Assembly (NCBI RefSeq): GCF_932294415.1
Contig: NC_065538.1
Coordinates: 47,034,843-47,098,842 of the forward strand
Direction: 5' to 3'
Source of the DNA: Quercus robur
Lineage: Eukaryota; Streptophyta; Magnoliopsida; Fagales; Fagaceae
Length of the DNA stretch: 64,000 nucleotides
Positions 36,173 through 47,377 of the stretch are shown in pieces; the stretch's first letter is position 1; every line of letters starts with the position of its first letter. The notes under the pieces are model-generated. The model was not told the DNA's origin, did not search any database, and saw only the letters and a list, made by a program, of their open reading frames with translations. The position numbers and the translations under genes were made by a program.

Positions 36173-37175
36173 ATTACCATTTAATCAATTATTGTCTATA
36201 TCTCTCATGCTATATCCTTCATCATAATCTATATCATCATAGTCTATGTTTCAAATTAGTGTTTGCCTAACCTAAGTGTGAACTAGCAAACAATTGATGA
36301 AATGATAAACGTATTTATTCTATTTCTAGGCAATTAATAATTACTGGCGGAAGTATTACTAACCACTAGTATCCTTGCTATCGGGACCACCTTCTCGGGA
36401 AACTCCATTGCGAGACCACCCAAACACATGCCTGTCCGTCGACTAACAAAAAACGGGCTAACCAACGTGAAACTATGGTTTGCCAACGAGTCTTGAGGCT
36501 AACCAACGCTAACAAGGAGCAAGTATTGGCTATATAGTAATATATGTTCCTAGTAACTTCTTAATTGCAAAAAAATAAAACTCATACATCTACCATCCAT
36601 GGCTTTAATACCAAAACATATCCAGTGGAGATCACGCCCCACCTCGTCAGGTGTAAGTGGGAGGCATTTAGACCTACCACCACCTTTTAAAAGGAGTAGC
36701 AAGGTACCTATCAGAGTCATGTGTCTTTATGCACCCTAGATGTGTCGCACCTGCTTATTGTTGCGCCATCACACCTACCTTTTTGCTGCCAGATTTGGAC
36801 TTACGCTAGCAAGGTACTGGCACGACTTACACTCAACAGGGAAACATAAAGCTTGGCTGTCAGCATGAAGAGATGTTGTACGGCGGAAAGCCCTCCTTTA
36901 CCCTCGTATGGGAAGTGAGAGTTCCGTACAAGGGATTATAGGTCTCCGCTCTGATACCATAACATACCCAAGGGACTTTTCACCTAAGGCAAAATTACTC
37001 AGAACAGGACTTCTCACTGTAGCTGGACAACCCTACCCAGGCTTTTGGACATTGTACTTAGCCTGAAACATAGGGACACGGGCGGTACCTATCAGAGTCA
37101 CATGCGTATCGAGATCACCTACATGCTGCCAGATCCGGACTTACGCCACCGGGGCCCACGCATGGCGTACGGCGG
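36173..37175 (-). other. S4 leader with primer-binding site
   Basis: Non-coding. The sequence GCTCTGATACCA at 36948-36959 is on the minus strand the 12-nt TGGTATCAGAGC, a perfect initiator tRNA-Met primer-binding site. Sequences on both sides share phrases (for example CATGTGACTCTGATAGGTACC), so the leader is tandemly repeated. The distance to the next primer-binding site, at 30957, is 6.0 kb. Confidence 0.55.
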
Positions 37176-37238
37176 AGATGCTTTTTTTTGAAATTACTAT
37201 GTTTGATCCTAAGTGCATGGGTAGGCTAAAAGTCTCTG

Positions 37239-37272
<34 letters not shown>

Positions 37273-38780
37273 TCTTTTTGTCTATCAACTCTAGAATCTG
37301 GATGGTATCACTCCTTCATTAGAAATATCCCAACTCCTTTTGGCTTTATCTTATCTCATCTAATCTCTGTTGATAGACACAAACACAGAACCCGGTGAAG
37401 GATACATATAAGATTAGAGATGTTTATGAAATTTAGGAGAAGTGCTATTATTCAAGAACACCACTATATTTATCATTATTGAAAGTATATTTATCGTTAT
37501 TTAAAGTATATTTATCTCACTTAGGTGTAGCTTCTCCACATGGGTTCAACGTGCATGTGGATTATTACTTTGTTTATTTCTGGTTTGTTTTAATTTGTTA
37601 TGTAGTCATTTTGTTTCTCTTGCTCATGTTATTGTGCTAAGATATCATGACACTCACTTAATTCCTTTGGTTTTGATATGGGTGGGCAAGTTTTGGTGAT
37701 TTGAAAGGAATTGATTGAGTTTTATGTTTTTGTATTTTGATTGTGGGTCGTTGTCATGCTTTCTTGGCTACTGGCAAGTCTATAAGACCTTTGCAAGAGA
37801 GGGCTTGGTCGTGGGCTTTGAGGGTGGTTTTGTAAAATTAGTATTTCGTTTCATTTTTTTTTTCCGAAAGGATTTCATTTTGTTATTTAATGTATTCACC
37901 TAATTATTTCGAAGTAATCTAAGATAAAGATTGTGAATTTGAATGTAGAAATATAATTTGGTTGATTTACTAATGGTCTATTCATGAAATGTTATATGAT
38001 TTAGAAAGAACTATATTAGTGTTTTGCATTTTGGTGAATCTTAGATGGGTTTGGGAAACTGGAGAATTTCATTGTGATTGCTTGGACTTAGTGTTTAGTG
38101 TTGTTGGTCTAATTAAATCATCAAATAAACAAAGCACGTGACTTGCACGTGCCACCAACACTAGTTATTGTAAGTTGCCACCTGCTCAACAAAGCAAAAT
38201 TCTCACATTATTGTAAGTTGCCACCTGCTCAACAAAGCAAAATTCTCACATTATTGTAAGTTTACCACGTGCTCAACAAAACAAAATTCTCACATTATTG
38301 TAAGTTTGCCACATGTTCAACAAAGCAAAATGCTCAACAAAGAAACCGTAGGCCAATCTGCTCTTTTGTTATTAGGTAATACAAACACTGACATGGCAAA
38401 TGGTGATAGACAATTTGTGTTTACAATGATTTTTTTTTTTTTTTTGTGACATTTTACAAATGCCACCTAAACTTAGATTTCTTGTAGTAGTATTAAATTT
38501 CTCTTATCACTATTATAAAAAATAAAAAATCCCCCATAAAAAAAGGAGAAAAAGATTTCCCTTAGTACAACTACACCATATCCCAAGATATCCACGGAAT
38601 AACATGCAAACACTATTATATGCCTACTTTCTTATCTCTGGCTTTTTATCGTCTTCTTCTTGTTCTTTTCTCTAGTGTTAAGTGTTAGCATCTTTTTTTT
38701 TTGTTATTTTCTCTTAGTGTTATCAGGTGTTAGCATCTTCTTTCAGAATCCTCAATCTTCATCTTCATCTTCATCTACAA
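37176..38780. other. Intergenic spacer
   Basis: It starts with a T run of about 33 bases (37239-37271). No gene is supported. It holds the 43-bp tandem repeats listed separately and an ATCTTC microsatellite at 38758-38775. Confidence 0.5.
38165..38337. repeat. Four tandem copies of a 43-44 bp unit
   Basis: Units start at 38165, 38208, 38251 and 38295 with TTATTGTAAGTT and include GCTCAACAAAGCAAAATTC. The copies diverge slightly from left to right. No palindrome or spacer pattern is seen. Confidence 0.85.
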
Positions 38781-40055
38781 CTAGTCGCTAACCCGTGCGA
38801 TGCACGGGAAAACTATTGTGTATAAAGATGTAAACTATTTTTTTTCCCTCTTCCTCTTTGATTGTACATTAGGATTCCAGTCTTATAGTTTCTTATCATA
38901 GATATGAAATATTAATCTTGATATGAAACATTAAATTACATAATAAAAAATAGAAATCAAACTTTGGTGCATATGACAAAATGATACCTGTCCACTACTT
39001 TAAACCAATAGTATAAAATGTATTTTCTACAGTCAAAACTAAAAGGGAAAACCATGAACTACTACATAAACTAAAAGACAGTACCAAGATTTTTACTTGA
39101 TGGATTTTAAAAGCCAATCCTATCAGGTCTTATATGCATGGACTCCAATTAGCCATGATTTTATTAGGCAGCTATGAACTTTGCAGGCCCAAGGGTAGGC
39201 TTTATTGTATGAACCTGGTTGCACTAGTTGTTTACTTTTTCCTATAAGGTTTTCCACATGTTATAATTCAATCCAATCAATGTCAATTGAACGCGTTCTG
39301 GTCTGGTAATATATCTAACTGCCATTGGTGTATTTACTCTCATTTCACATAAGAGTGGACTCTATGTACATGGATCCAGCTCATTATTATGTGAGAACTT
39401 GAGAGCAGGAGGATATAGTATATGTATAAATAAAACTAAATAGCAAAAACATATATTACAAATTAACAGTTATATGATCTATTGATGAGGGTAATCTTTA
39501 TCTTCACTTTGTGATCATGATGAAGATGCAACAACCAACAACCTATTATGATATAGCACATCAATGGAAAGAATCAATAAATCAACCAAAGAATTAAACA
39601 TACTAAGGACACAAACACTAAAGTGTTTGACTTCCTTAAAAAATGTGGCTCAAGTCACAACAAACCTTGAAATGTAATTTAATGGGAATAAAAACCCAAA
39701 CACTATGACAATATTTCAGTGCTAGTTTTTGATTAATATCCTTTTGTATTCTAATAAAACATTGAAGAAACACAATGAAACTTGGAATATTATGACAATT
39801 TGAAGTTTCAGTAGCTTTTTTAAGATCTTAAGTTACTTTTCTTACCAAGTCTGAATTATCAAATAGCTTACTTATTGTCCTAGCACTGGAAAAAAAGATA
39901 AAGAAAAAAAAAAAGAGGATCTAATAATCTTTTTTGACGCTATATCCAAGTTCATCAGCCAATTTAGTTGAACTTTATAGTATGTACTCATTTCATATTG
40001 TCAGACTGTTCCTGTTCCTAACAGTTGGTGGAGCCACTCCTTTTCTTTCTTTCCA

Positions 40056-40270
40056 CTACTTTTCAAACTTGTCTTCTAGTTGATGAGAGAGATCCTTCCA
40101 AGCTGAATTAATTGTGTTGTAGAGATGCCAACAACTTTTCCATTCAAAATATGTAACTGAGACACTCCTAAGTTGGTACTTATATAAAATTGATACAGAA
40201 TGTTTAGAAACAGTTGTCGTGATGCATGATATGCAATGCCAGTTATGTAATGCTAAAAATGGAGTATTAC
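40056..40270 (-). pseudogene. Possible captured gene fragment in Helitron 1
   Basis: A minus-strand frame includes YFEWKSCWHLYNTINSAWKD followed by a charged helix-like tail. The composition looks like true protein but I cannot name the family. It lies on the Helitron's strand, like the RBM42 fragment. Confidence 0.25.
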
Positions 40271-40709
40271 ACAACCAATGATAAAAAAGAATTCTAACTA
40301 AATAGTTGAACTTTTTCTTTTTCCTGATAAGTCTTCATAGTTAACAGCCATAGCAAATTCATGTTCATTTGTAAGTGAATTTAATATCAGGGTCTGAATT
40401 GTAATTTGTGAGCTTGATTGAATAATTTAAAAATGGAAAATAAATTGAATATAAATTAAGTCAAATCAATGTCAAGACCATGTAAGAAAACATTTTTTTT
40501 TTCACATTAAATTTAGTAAAGAAAATTAAGTATAGCACATACACAGTAAACTGAATTAGTGAAAAAACCTTCAACTGATCCAAGTTCAATCAAACATAAA
40601 CTCTATCAATTTATATAAAATAAAAATCAGACATAGTGACTTCATTTTTTTGCTTAGCATCAAGGTAAAACAATTTACTATTAAATTCCCATGTTACTAT
40701 CATAGTATT

Positions 40710-41215
40710 TGATGGTCCTGATCATATCCTCGTCCATAGAAAGACACGAGGACGAGGATAATTCCAAGAACTGTCCAGCCAGTGGTAATCATCAGGCGAG
40801 GATGGACTCGTCCGTCCTTAATCATTGATGAAGCGTTACAAAGCAATGATTAATTTCTATACCATTGGGGAGATAACCCACCATTAACGCCTTACAAAGG
40901 CATTACTGATACGAGAATGAAATCACCATTAAGGCAGCACCAATGGCTAGAAGGAAGAGGTAAACACCTATATAAATACCTATCCATGAGATCCAAGGTA
41001 CGGTACACAAAAAACTCTAAATTCACAGTGATTGATATTCTGCTATTGTTATTCCTACTCTAGCCATTCTAACTTTAGCATCGGAGGTTTTGTGGCAGGC
41101 ACCATACCGGTGACCCATTCTTCTTCCTTTCACACTCTATTTCTTCAGGGTCGGGTTTACATAGGATGACTTCATTCTGGACGAGCGATCTGGTTGACGA
41201 TCTCGAGCATCATCA
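40710..41215 (+). repeat. 5' LTR of the Tat element
   Basis: 506 bp, starting TGATGGTCCTGATCATATCC and ending AGCATCATCA. A TATA-like CCTATATAAATACC lies near 40970. It closely matches 49917-50421. Confidence 0.9.
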
Positions 41216-41216
41216 G

Positions 41217-41240
41217 TTTGGCGCTGTCTGTGGGGAGCGA
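41217..41240 (+). promoter_or_regulatory. Primer-binding site of the Tat element
   Basis: TTTGGCGCTGTCTGTGGGGA follows the 5' LTR directly. TTGGCGCC-type primer sites are usual in Tat/Athila elements. Here one C has become T. Confidence 0.6.
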
Positions 41241-41294
41241 CTACTCTTCAGCACCTAGTTCAAGGGTATTGTTCCATTCAACTCACAAGTCCAG

Positions 41295-43159
41295 ATGGAA
41301 TCCAATGTTAGCCAAGATCCTGCTGCATTAGCCTTACAAATCCAGTCACTCGCAGCCACTGTGGAAGAACTTACTAGGCAAAACCAAGAGATGAGGCAGC
41401 GGTTGCAACAAGAAGATAACCACATGGAAATCAACAAAGACAATGATGGAGATAGTCAGAGGAGACGAACTAGCACTCCAGAAGAGGCAAACTCAAATCT
41501 TCTCAGGGAGATGGGAAAGGAGATGGAGGAGCTAAGAAATGCTATCAAGGGAAAGATGAATCAAAGTTTAGATAGAATAGTCAGAAAGACAAACTCACCT
41601 TTCATCTTAGCAGTTCAGGAATGCCTGGTGCCCTCCAAGTTTCGTCTACCCCAGCTCGAGCCCTTTGATGGACTAAAAGATCCATTGGATCACCTCAATA
41701 CATTCAAGATGACGCTGGGTCTTCAACAACCCTTTGACGAGATTCTGTGCCACTCTTTCCCCACTACCCTCAAAGGGGCAGCTAGGGAATGTTCACCAAA
41801 TTGCCAACGTCATCTATTGATAACTTCAGGCAGCTAAGCAGCTCCTTCCTTCGTCATTTTGTCGGCAGGCAACGTCCAAAAAGGCTAGTTGACCATTTGC
41901 TCACCATCAAGCAAGAAGAAAAAGAAACTTTGAGGTCCTATGTAGCGTGCTTCACCCGAGGAATTCTGGAGGTGGACGAAGCAGATGATAAGGTACAACT
42001 TACGACCTTTAAGGCTGGATTAAAGTCCAGAGAATTGGTGGTCTCTCTAGCAAAAAATCCCCCTAAGACGATGGCAGAGATGCTTTTGAAGGCACAGAAG
42101 TACATAAACGCTGAGGACGCCTTGGTAGCTATAGAGGGAGTAGAGAAACCCAAGGAGAAGAAGAAAGAAAAAGAAGACGACCAAAGAGGACGAAAAAGGG
42201 ATCGAGCGGGCCGGCAGAATGTCGTAGAAAATAGACGAAGAGATGACAAAAATCCTCGACCATTGAAGTTCACGCCTTTAGTGATGCCCGTTGACTAGAT
42301 TTTGACAAAGATTAAGGACGAACAGTATCTTAAATGTCCCAGGCCACTCCACTCGTTGCCTAGTGTGCGCGACAAAAGGAAATACTGCTGTTTTCACAAA
42401 GACCACAGGCATTACACAGACGATTGCCGAAATTTGAAGGAGCAAATAGAAGAACTTATATGGAAAGGGAAATTACAGAAGTACGTGAAAAGGGGAGATT
42501 CTAGTAGGTATAGGGACGACAAGAAGGACCAACATGAAGGCTCTCAGAGAGACGAAGACCACCTACCACTTTGTCCACAGAGTGCAATAAGGGAAATAAA
42601 AACCATCACAGGAGGACCATCCACAGGTGGGTCATTCAGATCCCTCAAGAAGTCATACCAAAGGCAGGTGAATAGTGTCCATAGCTTGCCTTCCTTGAAG
42701 CAAAGACGAACAAAACAAGACATGTACTTCTCAGAAGAAGATGGTAGAGGGTTAAAGCAACCTCATGATGACCCACTGGTCATTATAATCATGATTGAGG
42801 GATTCAACACAAGAAGGGTTCTGGTAGACAACGGGAGCTCGGCGGACATTATCTACCTTTCTACCTTTCAGCAATTAAAAGTAGACCCGAAGAGACTTCG
42901 TCCTTTCGAGTCCCCCCTCATTAATTTAAGTGGAGACAAGGTGTACCCCCATGGAATAGAAACGTTAACGGTCACAGCTGGCTTTTATCCCCTCCAGGTA
43001 ACCAACAAACATAACTTTTTGGTGGTAGACTCACCCTCGTCCTACAATGTGATCATAGGACGGCTTACCCTCAACCGTTGGAAAGCTTCCACTTCCATAC
43101 ACTGCTTGAAGGTGAAGTTTCCAACAGAACAGTGGGTCGGAGAGATAAGAGGGAACTAG
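41295..43159 (+). pseudogene. Tat gag and protease, frame-broken
   Basis: Gag starts at ATG 41295 with a Gln/Glu-rich coiled coil, followed by the retrotransposon gag domain (LEPFDGLKDPLDHLNTFKM and onward). The frame changes near 41790, from frame 3 to frame 2. A zinc-knuckle remnant ([11 protein letters not shown]) lies near 42400. The protease has the active-site version [12 protein letters not shown] near 42825 and a C-terminal VIIGR motif. In-frame TAG stops are at 42296-42298 and 43157-43159, both at positions where relatives have Gln. Confidence 0.8.
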
Positions 43160-44407
43160 GTGTTGGCAAGAGAGTGCTACTAGGCCATCCTGGCCTCAAA
43201 AGAGAACCACACGTGGATAATCGAAGATAAAACACCAGAAATTGTCGAGAAGCTAGAAACGATAGAGTTGGTCGAAGGAGATCCAGCAAAGATGACCCAA
43301 GTAGGGATAAGTCTAAATCCAAAGACAAAAGAAGATATTATTGGCTTCCTGAAGGATAACCTCGACGTGTTTGCATGGAGCCATGAGGAAATGCCAGGTA
43401 TCCTAGCAAACATTATCCAACATTGCCTTAATGTAGACCCTGAGAAAAAACCTGTCTAGTAGAGAAGAAGAGTGTTTGCCCTTGAACGGAACAAAGCAGT
43501 AATGGACGAAGTGAACAAACTACTTGCTACTAATTTTATTAGGGAAGTTTTCTATCCTGAGTGGCTGGCCAACATCGTCATGGTAAAAAAGGCAAACGGG
43601 AAGTGGAGAATGTGTGTCGACTTCACGGATCTGAACAATGCCTGCCTGAAGGATAGTTTTCCCTTGCCCAGAATTGACCAGCTGGTAGACTCAATAGCCA
43701 GGCACAAACTTCTTACCTTCATGGATGCATTTTCTGGATACAACCAGATACAAATGGCTGAGGAAGATCAGGAAAAGACGGCCTTTATCACCAGCCAGGG
43801 GCTCTACTGCTACAGGATCATGCCTTTTGGTTTGAAGAATGCAGGAGCCATGGACCAAAGATTGGTAAACCAGATGTTCAGCAAGCAAATTGGGAGGAAT
43901 GTAGAAGTGTACGTCGACGATATGCTCGTCAAGAGTAAAGAAGAAGAGAACCACCTGGACGATCTCAAGGAGACATTCAACACGCTCAGACAATACAACA
44001 TGAAGCTAAATTCGTCCAAATGTGCCTTTGGAGTCTCCTCAAGGAAATTCCTCGGGTTCATGGTGTCGCAAAGGGGGATAGAGGCAAATCCTGAGAAAGT
44101 GAGAGCTATCCTCGAGATGTCCTCTCCAAAGATGGTAAAAGAAGTGCAATCCCTTACAGGAAGAGTAGTTGCCCTCAATAGGTTCGTCTCAAAGGCGACG
44201 GACAAATGTCTTCCTTTCTTTAAGACCCTGAAACAAGCCTTTGTCTGGACGGAGGAATGTGAGACAGCATTCCAGGAGTTAAAGCGCTACTTGAGCAACC
44301 ACCTACTCTTGAGTCTGTCCAAGGAGGGAGAAGATTTATTCCTTTACCTGGCAGTATCCGTAACTGTAGTCAGCGCAACCTTGATTAGGGAAGAGAACAA
44401 GATATAA
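43160..44407 (+). pseudogene. Tat reverse transcriptase with RNase H start
   Basis: The RT domain is nearly intact from 43472: KANGKWRMCVDFTDLN, FMDAFSGYNQI and the catalytic YVDDMLVKS (about 43910). It is in the same frame as the protease. TAG TAG at 43457-43462 stands where the family has Gln-Gln, separating it from the preceding part. The frame ends at TAA 44405. RT makes cDNA from the element's RNA in virus-like particles. Confidence 0.85.
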
Positions 44408-45004
44408 CTTCCGGTTATTACATTAGCCAGGCTTTTCAGGGAGCTGAAGCCCGATACCCAAGAATAGAGAAGATTACTTTCGCCCTAATAGTGGCTCAAG
44501 AAAACTTCGACCATACTTCCAAGCTAACCTGATCATAGTAATGACAGACTAGCCCATCAAGAAAGCAATGAAAAGACCTGAAGCCGTTGGACGGATGGTA
44601 CAATGGGCTATTGAGCTCAGTTAGTTTGATATAGAATTCCGCCCCTAGATGGCCATAAAGGCTCAGGCATTGGCAAACTTCATAGCAGAATTCACCGCCC
44701 CCGAGAATGAAGAGAACTAGGAAGAGCTTTGGACGATCCATACAAATGGGTCGTCCACCCAGAAGGGAGGTGGAGCAGGTGTCGTCATCACCTCCCCTGA
44801 AGAAGATGTTTTGAAGTATGGTGTCCAGCTCAAATTCCCTGTAACTAATAACGAAGCAAAGTACGAGGCTATATTGACGGGGCTAAGAATAGCTCGGGCA
44901 TTTGGAGCTAAAAACATTTTGTTGAGAAGTGATTCACAGCTCGTCGTTGGGCAAGTTAAAGGAGATTTTGAAGCAAAAGAGACAAGAATGCAAAAATAAC
45001 TCAA
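44408..45004 (+). pseudogene. Tat RNase H (archaeal-type), active site damaged
   Basis: Open from 44811 in a new frame. The motif TNGSS near 44745 replaces the TDGSS of relatives, so a catalytic Asp has become Asn. NNEAKYEAILTGLRIARAFG and SDSQLVVGQV are conserved. Stops and a frame change separate it from the RT. This second RNase H is typical of Tat elements. Confidence 0.7.
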
Positions 45005-45017
45005 GTTGACGAACTAG

Positions 45018-46385
45018 TTGGTAAGCAACTTTGATCGTGCAGAGTTTGTTTTGATCCCATGGGGTCAGAATGTTGAAGCTGACGAAGTAGCACAGAGTGC
45101 ATCCGTAGACGATCAATCAAAGGTAAATGATTGGAGGCTGGAAGAACAAAACTCTCCTAGCATCGAAGAATTTCAAACCTTCCCTGTGCACACTCGCTCA
45201 AGGTGGACATGTCCTATTCTGTCTTACCTTAAAAATGGAAGGTTACCACTGAACCTTGAAGAAGCCAAGAAGATCAAGAAGAGAGTTGCCAGGTTCACGA
45301 TGCTCAATGATGAGCTCTACAAAAGAGGCTTCTCCCAGCCTTACTTGAGGTCCGTAGAAGAGGAGGAAGCTAAATATGTCCTAGAAGAGGTGCACAAGGG
45401 AATTTGAGGTGACCACATGGGAGCAAAATCCTTCGTCCAAAAGATCATGAGTGTAGGTTATTTTTGGCCCACAATGCAACAAGACACAGTGGATTTTGTC
45501 AAAAGATGTGACCGTTGCCAGAGGTATGGAAATGTCCAACAAGTCCCAGGGGAAAAAATGACGACCATTTCCTCACCTTGGCCATTCGCATAATGGGGAA
45601 TCAACATTATGGGCCCCCTACCACAGGGAAAGAGATAGATGAGGTTTTTACTCGTTGCGATAGACTACTTCACAAAATGGGTCGAAGCGAAAGCACTAGC
45701 AATAATCACAGAAGCAAAGGTACAAAATTTTGTATGGAAAAATATTGTTTGCAGGTTCGGGATACCCAGGACGATCATCTCAGACAATGGTTGCCAGTTC
45801 GACAGCCACAGATTTAGGTCGTTTTGCGTGAACCTAGGCATCAAGAACAAGTATTTGTCCCTAGGACATCCTCAGGCCCGAGGAGTTACCAAGCGTCCTA
45901 TGGGCCTACAGGACTACAACATGAATGCCAACAGGAGAGACGCCCTTCAATCTAACTTACGAAATAGAAGCAGTCATCTTGGTTGAAATGTGGCTCTCTA
46001 GCCTTAGGACAGAGTTCTTTGACGAACAGAGTAACGACGATCAATTAAAACTGAACCTGGATTGTCTGGACGAAGTCAGAGACCGAGCCTTCCAAAGAAT
46101 GACCAAGTATCAGCAGAAGATGACCGAATACTACAATCAGAGGGTAAAGTTGAAAAGGTTCAACATTGGAGATCTCGACCTTCAAAAAGTGACGATTGCT
46201 ACAAAAGACCCGGCACAAGGCAAGCTAGGACCAACCTGGGAAGGACCGTACAAGGTCGTCCACTATTCTTGTCAAGGAAGCTACTACCTGGAAGATCTGG
46301 ACGGAAACAAGCTACCTCGTCCTTGAAATGTCGAGCACCTAAAGAGGTATTATGGATAGGAATCGTAGTCCAATTGTATGCATGA
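45018..46385 (+). pseudogene. Tat integrase, broken, catalytic Glu lost
   Basis: The N-terminal zinc-binding part (GDHMGAKS ... CDRCQ) spans about 45408-45525 and the core about 45640-45900 with IDYFTKWVEAKA and SDNGCQFDS. At the third catalytic position the sequence reads GHPQARGVTKRP where relatives have Glu, here Lys. The C-terminal part spans 45925-46326 in another frame. Stops: TGA 45405-45407, TAA 45591-45593, TGA 46324-46326. Integrase normally inserts cDNA into the genome. Confidence 0.75.
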
Positions 46386-46469
46386 TCTCATACTTTTTAA
46401 ATCAAATAAACATATTATTCAGCAATCATGTATTCTGGTTACCTCTCTCTTTCTCAAACTACGAACACC

Positions 46470-46820
46470 ATCCAGAAAATGAGACGATAAGATTCCTTAA
46501 GTGGATGTACATCGTCCAAAAAATAAGATGATAAGATTCCTTAAGTGGATGTACATCATCTAAAAAATAAGACGATAAGATTCCTTAAGTGGATGTACAT
46601 CATCCAAAGATGATAAGATTCCCTATGAGGATGTACATCGTCCAAATTAAAAGATGATAAGATTCCTTGCGTGGATGTACATCGTCCAAGACAAATGATA
46701 AAACTCCTTAAATGGATGTATGTCGTCCTAATCAAAGGCAATAAGACTCCTTGTATGGCTGTATATTGCCCAAGTTAAAGATAAAATTTCTTAAACATAT
46801 GCACATCATCCAAACAAAGG
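46470..46820 (+). repeat. About eight degenerate tandem repeats inside the Tat element
   Basis: A unit of roughly 45-50 bp containing GATAAGATTCCTTAAGTGGA and TGTACATCGTCCAA recurs about seven or eight times, degenerating to the right. It lies just after the integrase. Tandem repeats in this 3' region are known for Tat elements. Confidence 0.75.
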
Positions 46821-47377
46821 GTTTCTTAAATAAACACACATGGCAACACAAAGAGGCCATCCTCTGACGACCAAGTCCACGTTTGGACAAATTTCTCTAA
46901 GTCCCTAAAAGGATGAAGATAAGTAAACATGCCAAAATTTTTTTTTAAGTCCCCAAAGGGACAGAGGGTACATTCTAAGCAAACAATAGCCAACAAGAAG
47001 TGCAAGCAAGACATATGAACCAACCAGATGAATAAAGATAAATGCATAGACATATTATCTAAAATTATAAAACTATTCAAAAAAGCCCCTAAACAAGGGG
47101 GGCATCTGAATATGAGGTGTCCAGTAGCCCTAAAATATACAGGGCATTTTCAAAAAGAAAAAAAGAAAAAGAAAAAGAAATTTCTTCTTCAGGGGGCAGC
47201 AGATTCAAGCTTGTGGAGCATTATCGTCGTCCTTATCAGCCTGGGGAGGGTTTGCACCAGTGGACACTGCAGTCTAAGCTGCCAGGGCCGCCTCATCCTC
47301 CTCAATCTCTTTATCAACAGCCTCAAAATCCAACTCCTCCAAATCTGTCCCTAGGCCATGCTTTATCAGATACCTCC

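Larger units (their letters stand above)
23806..37175. mobile_element. Endogenous pararetrovirus-like mosaic, four segments
   Basis: Segments: S1 plus 23806-26702, S2 minus 26703-27880, S3 plus 27885-30950, S4 minus 30951-37175. Together they hold zinc-knuckle gag/coat-like ORFs, a protease-like region, reverse transcriptase with RNase H, further ORFs, and a promoter, primer-binding site and long leader repeated several times. No integrase was found. The priming sequence TGGTATCAGAG, complementary to initiator tRNA-Met, is present. Absence of integrase, rearranged inverted copies and compact overlapping ORFs fit Caulimoviridae-type integrants. A degenerate LTR element is the alternative. S1 (from 23806) is the inverted counterpart of about 33566-30955 in S4, and S2 parallels 34093-35280 of S4. 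Every long ORF is interrupted somewhere. Confidence 0.65.

Noticed and set aside
23806-37175. Whole mosaic as a Ty3/gypsy LTR retrotransposon
   Set aside because: No integrase, no clean LTR pair with target duplication, inverted and recombined segments, overlapping ORFs. Not fully excluded.
38165-38337. Tandem repeats as a CRISPR-like array
   Set aside because: The units are directly adjacent without unique spacers, in a plant genome.
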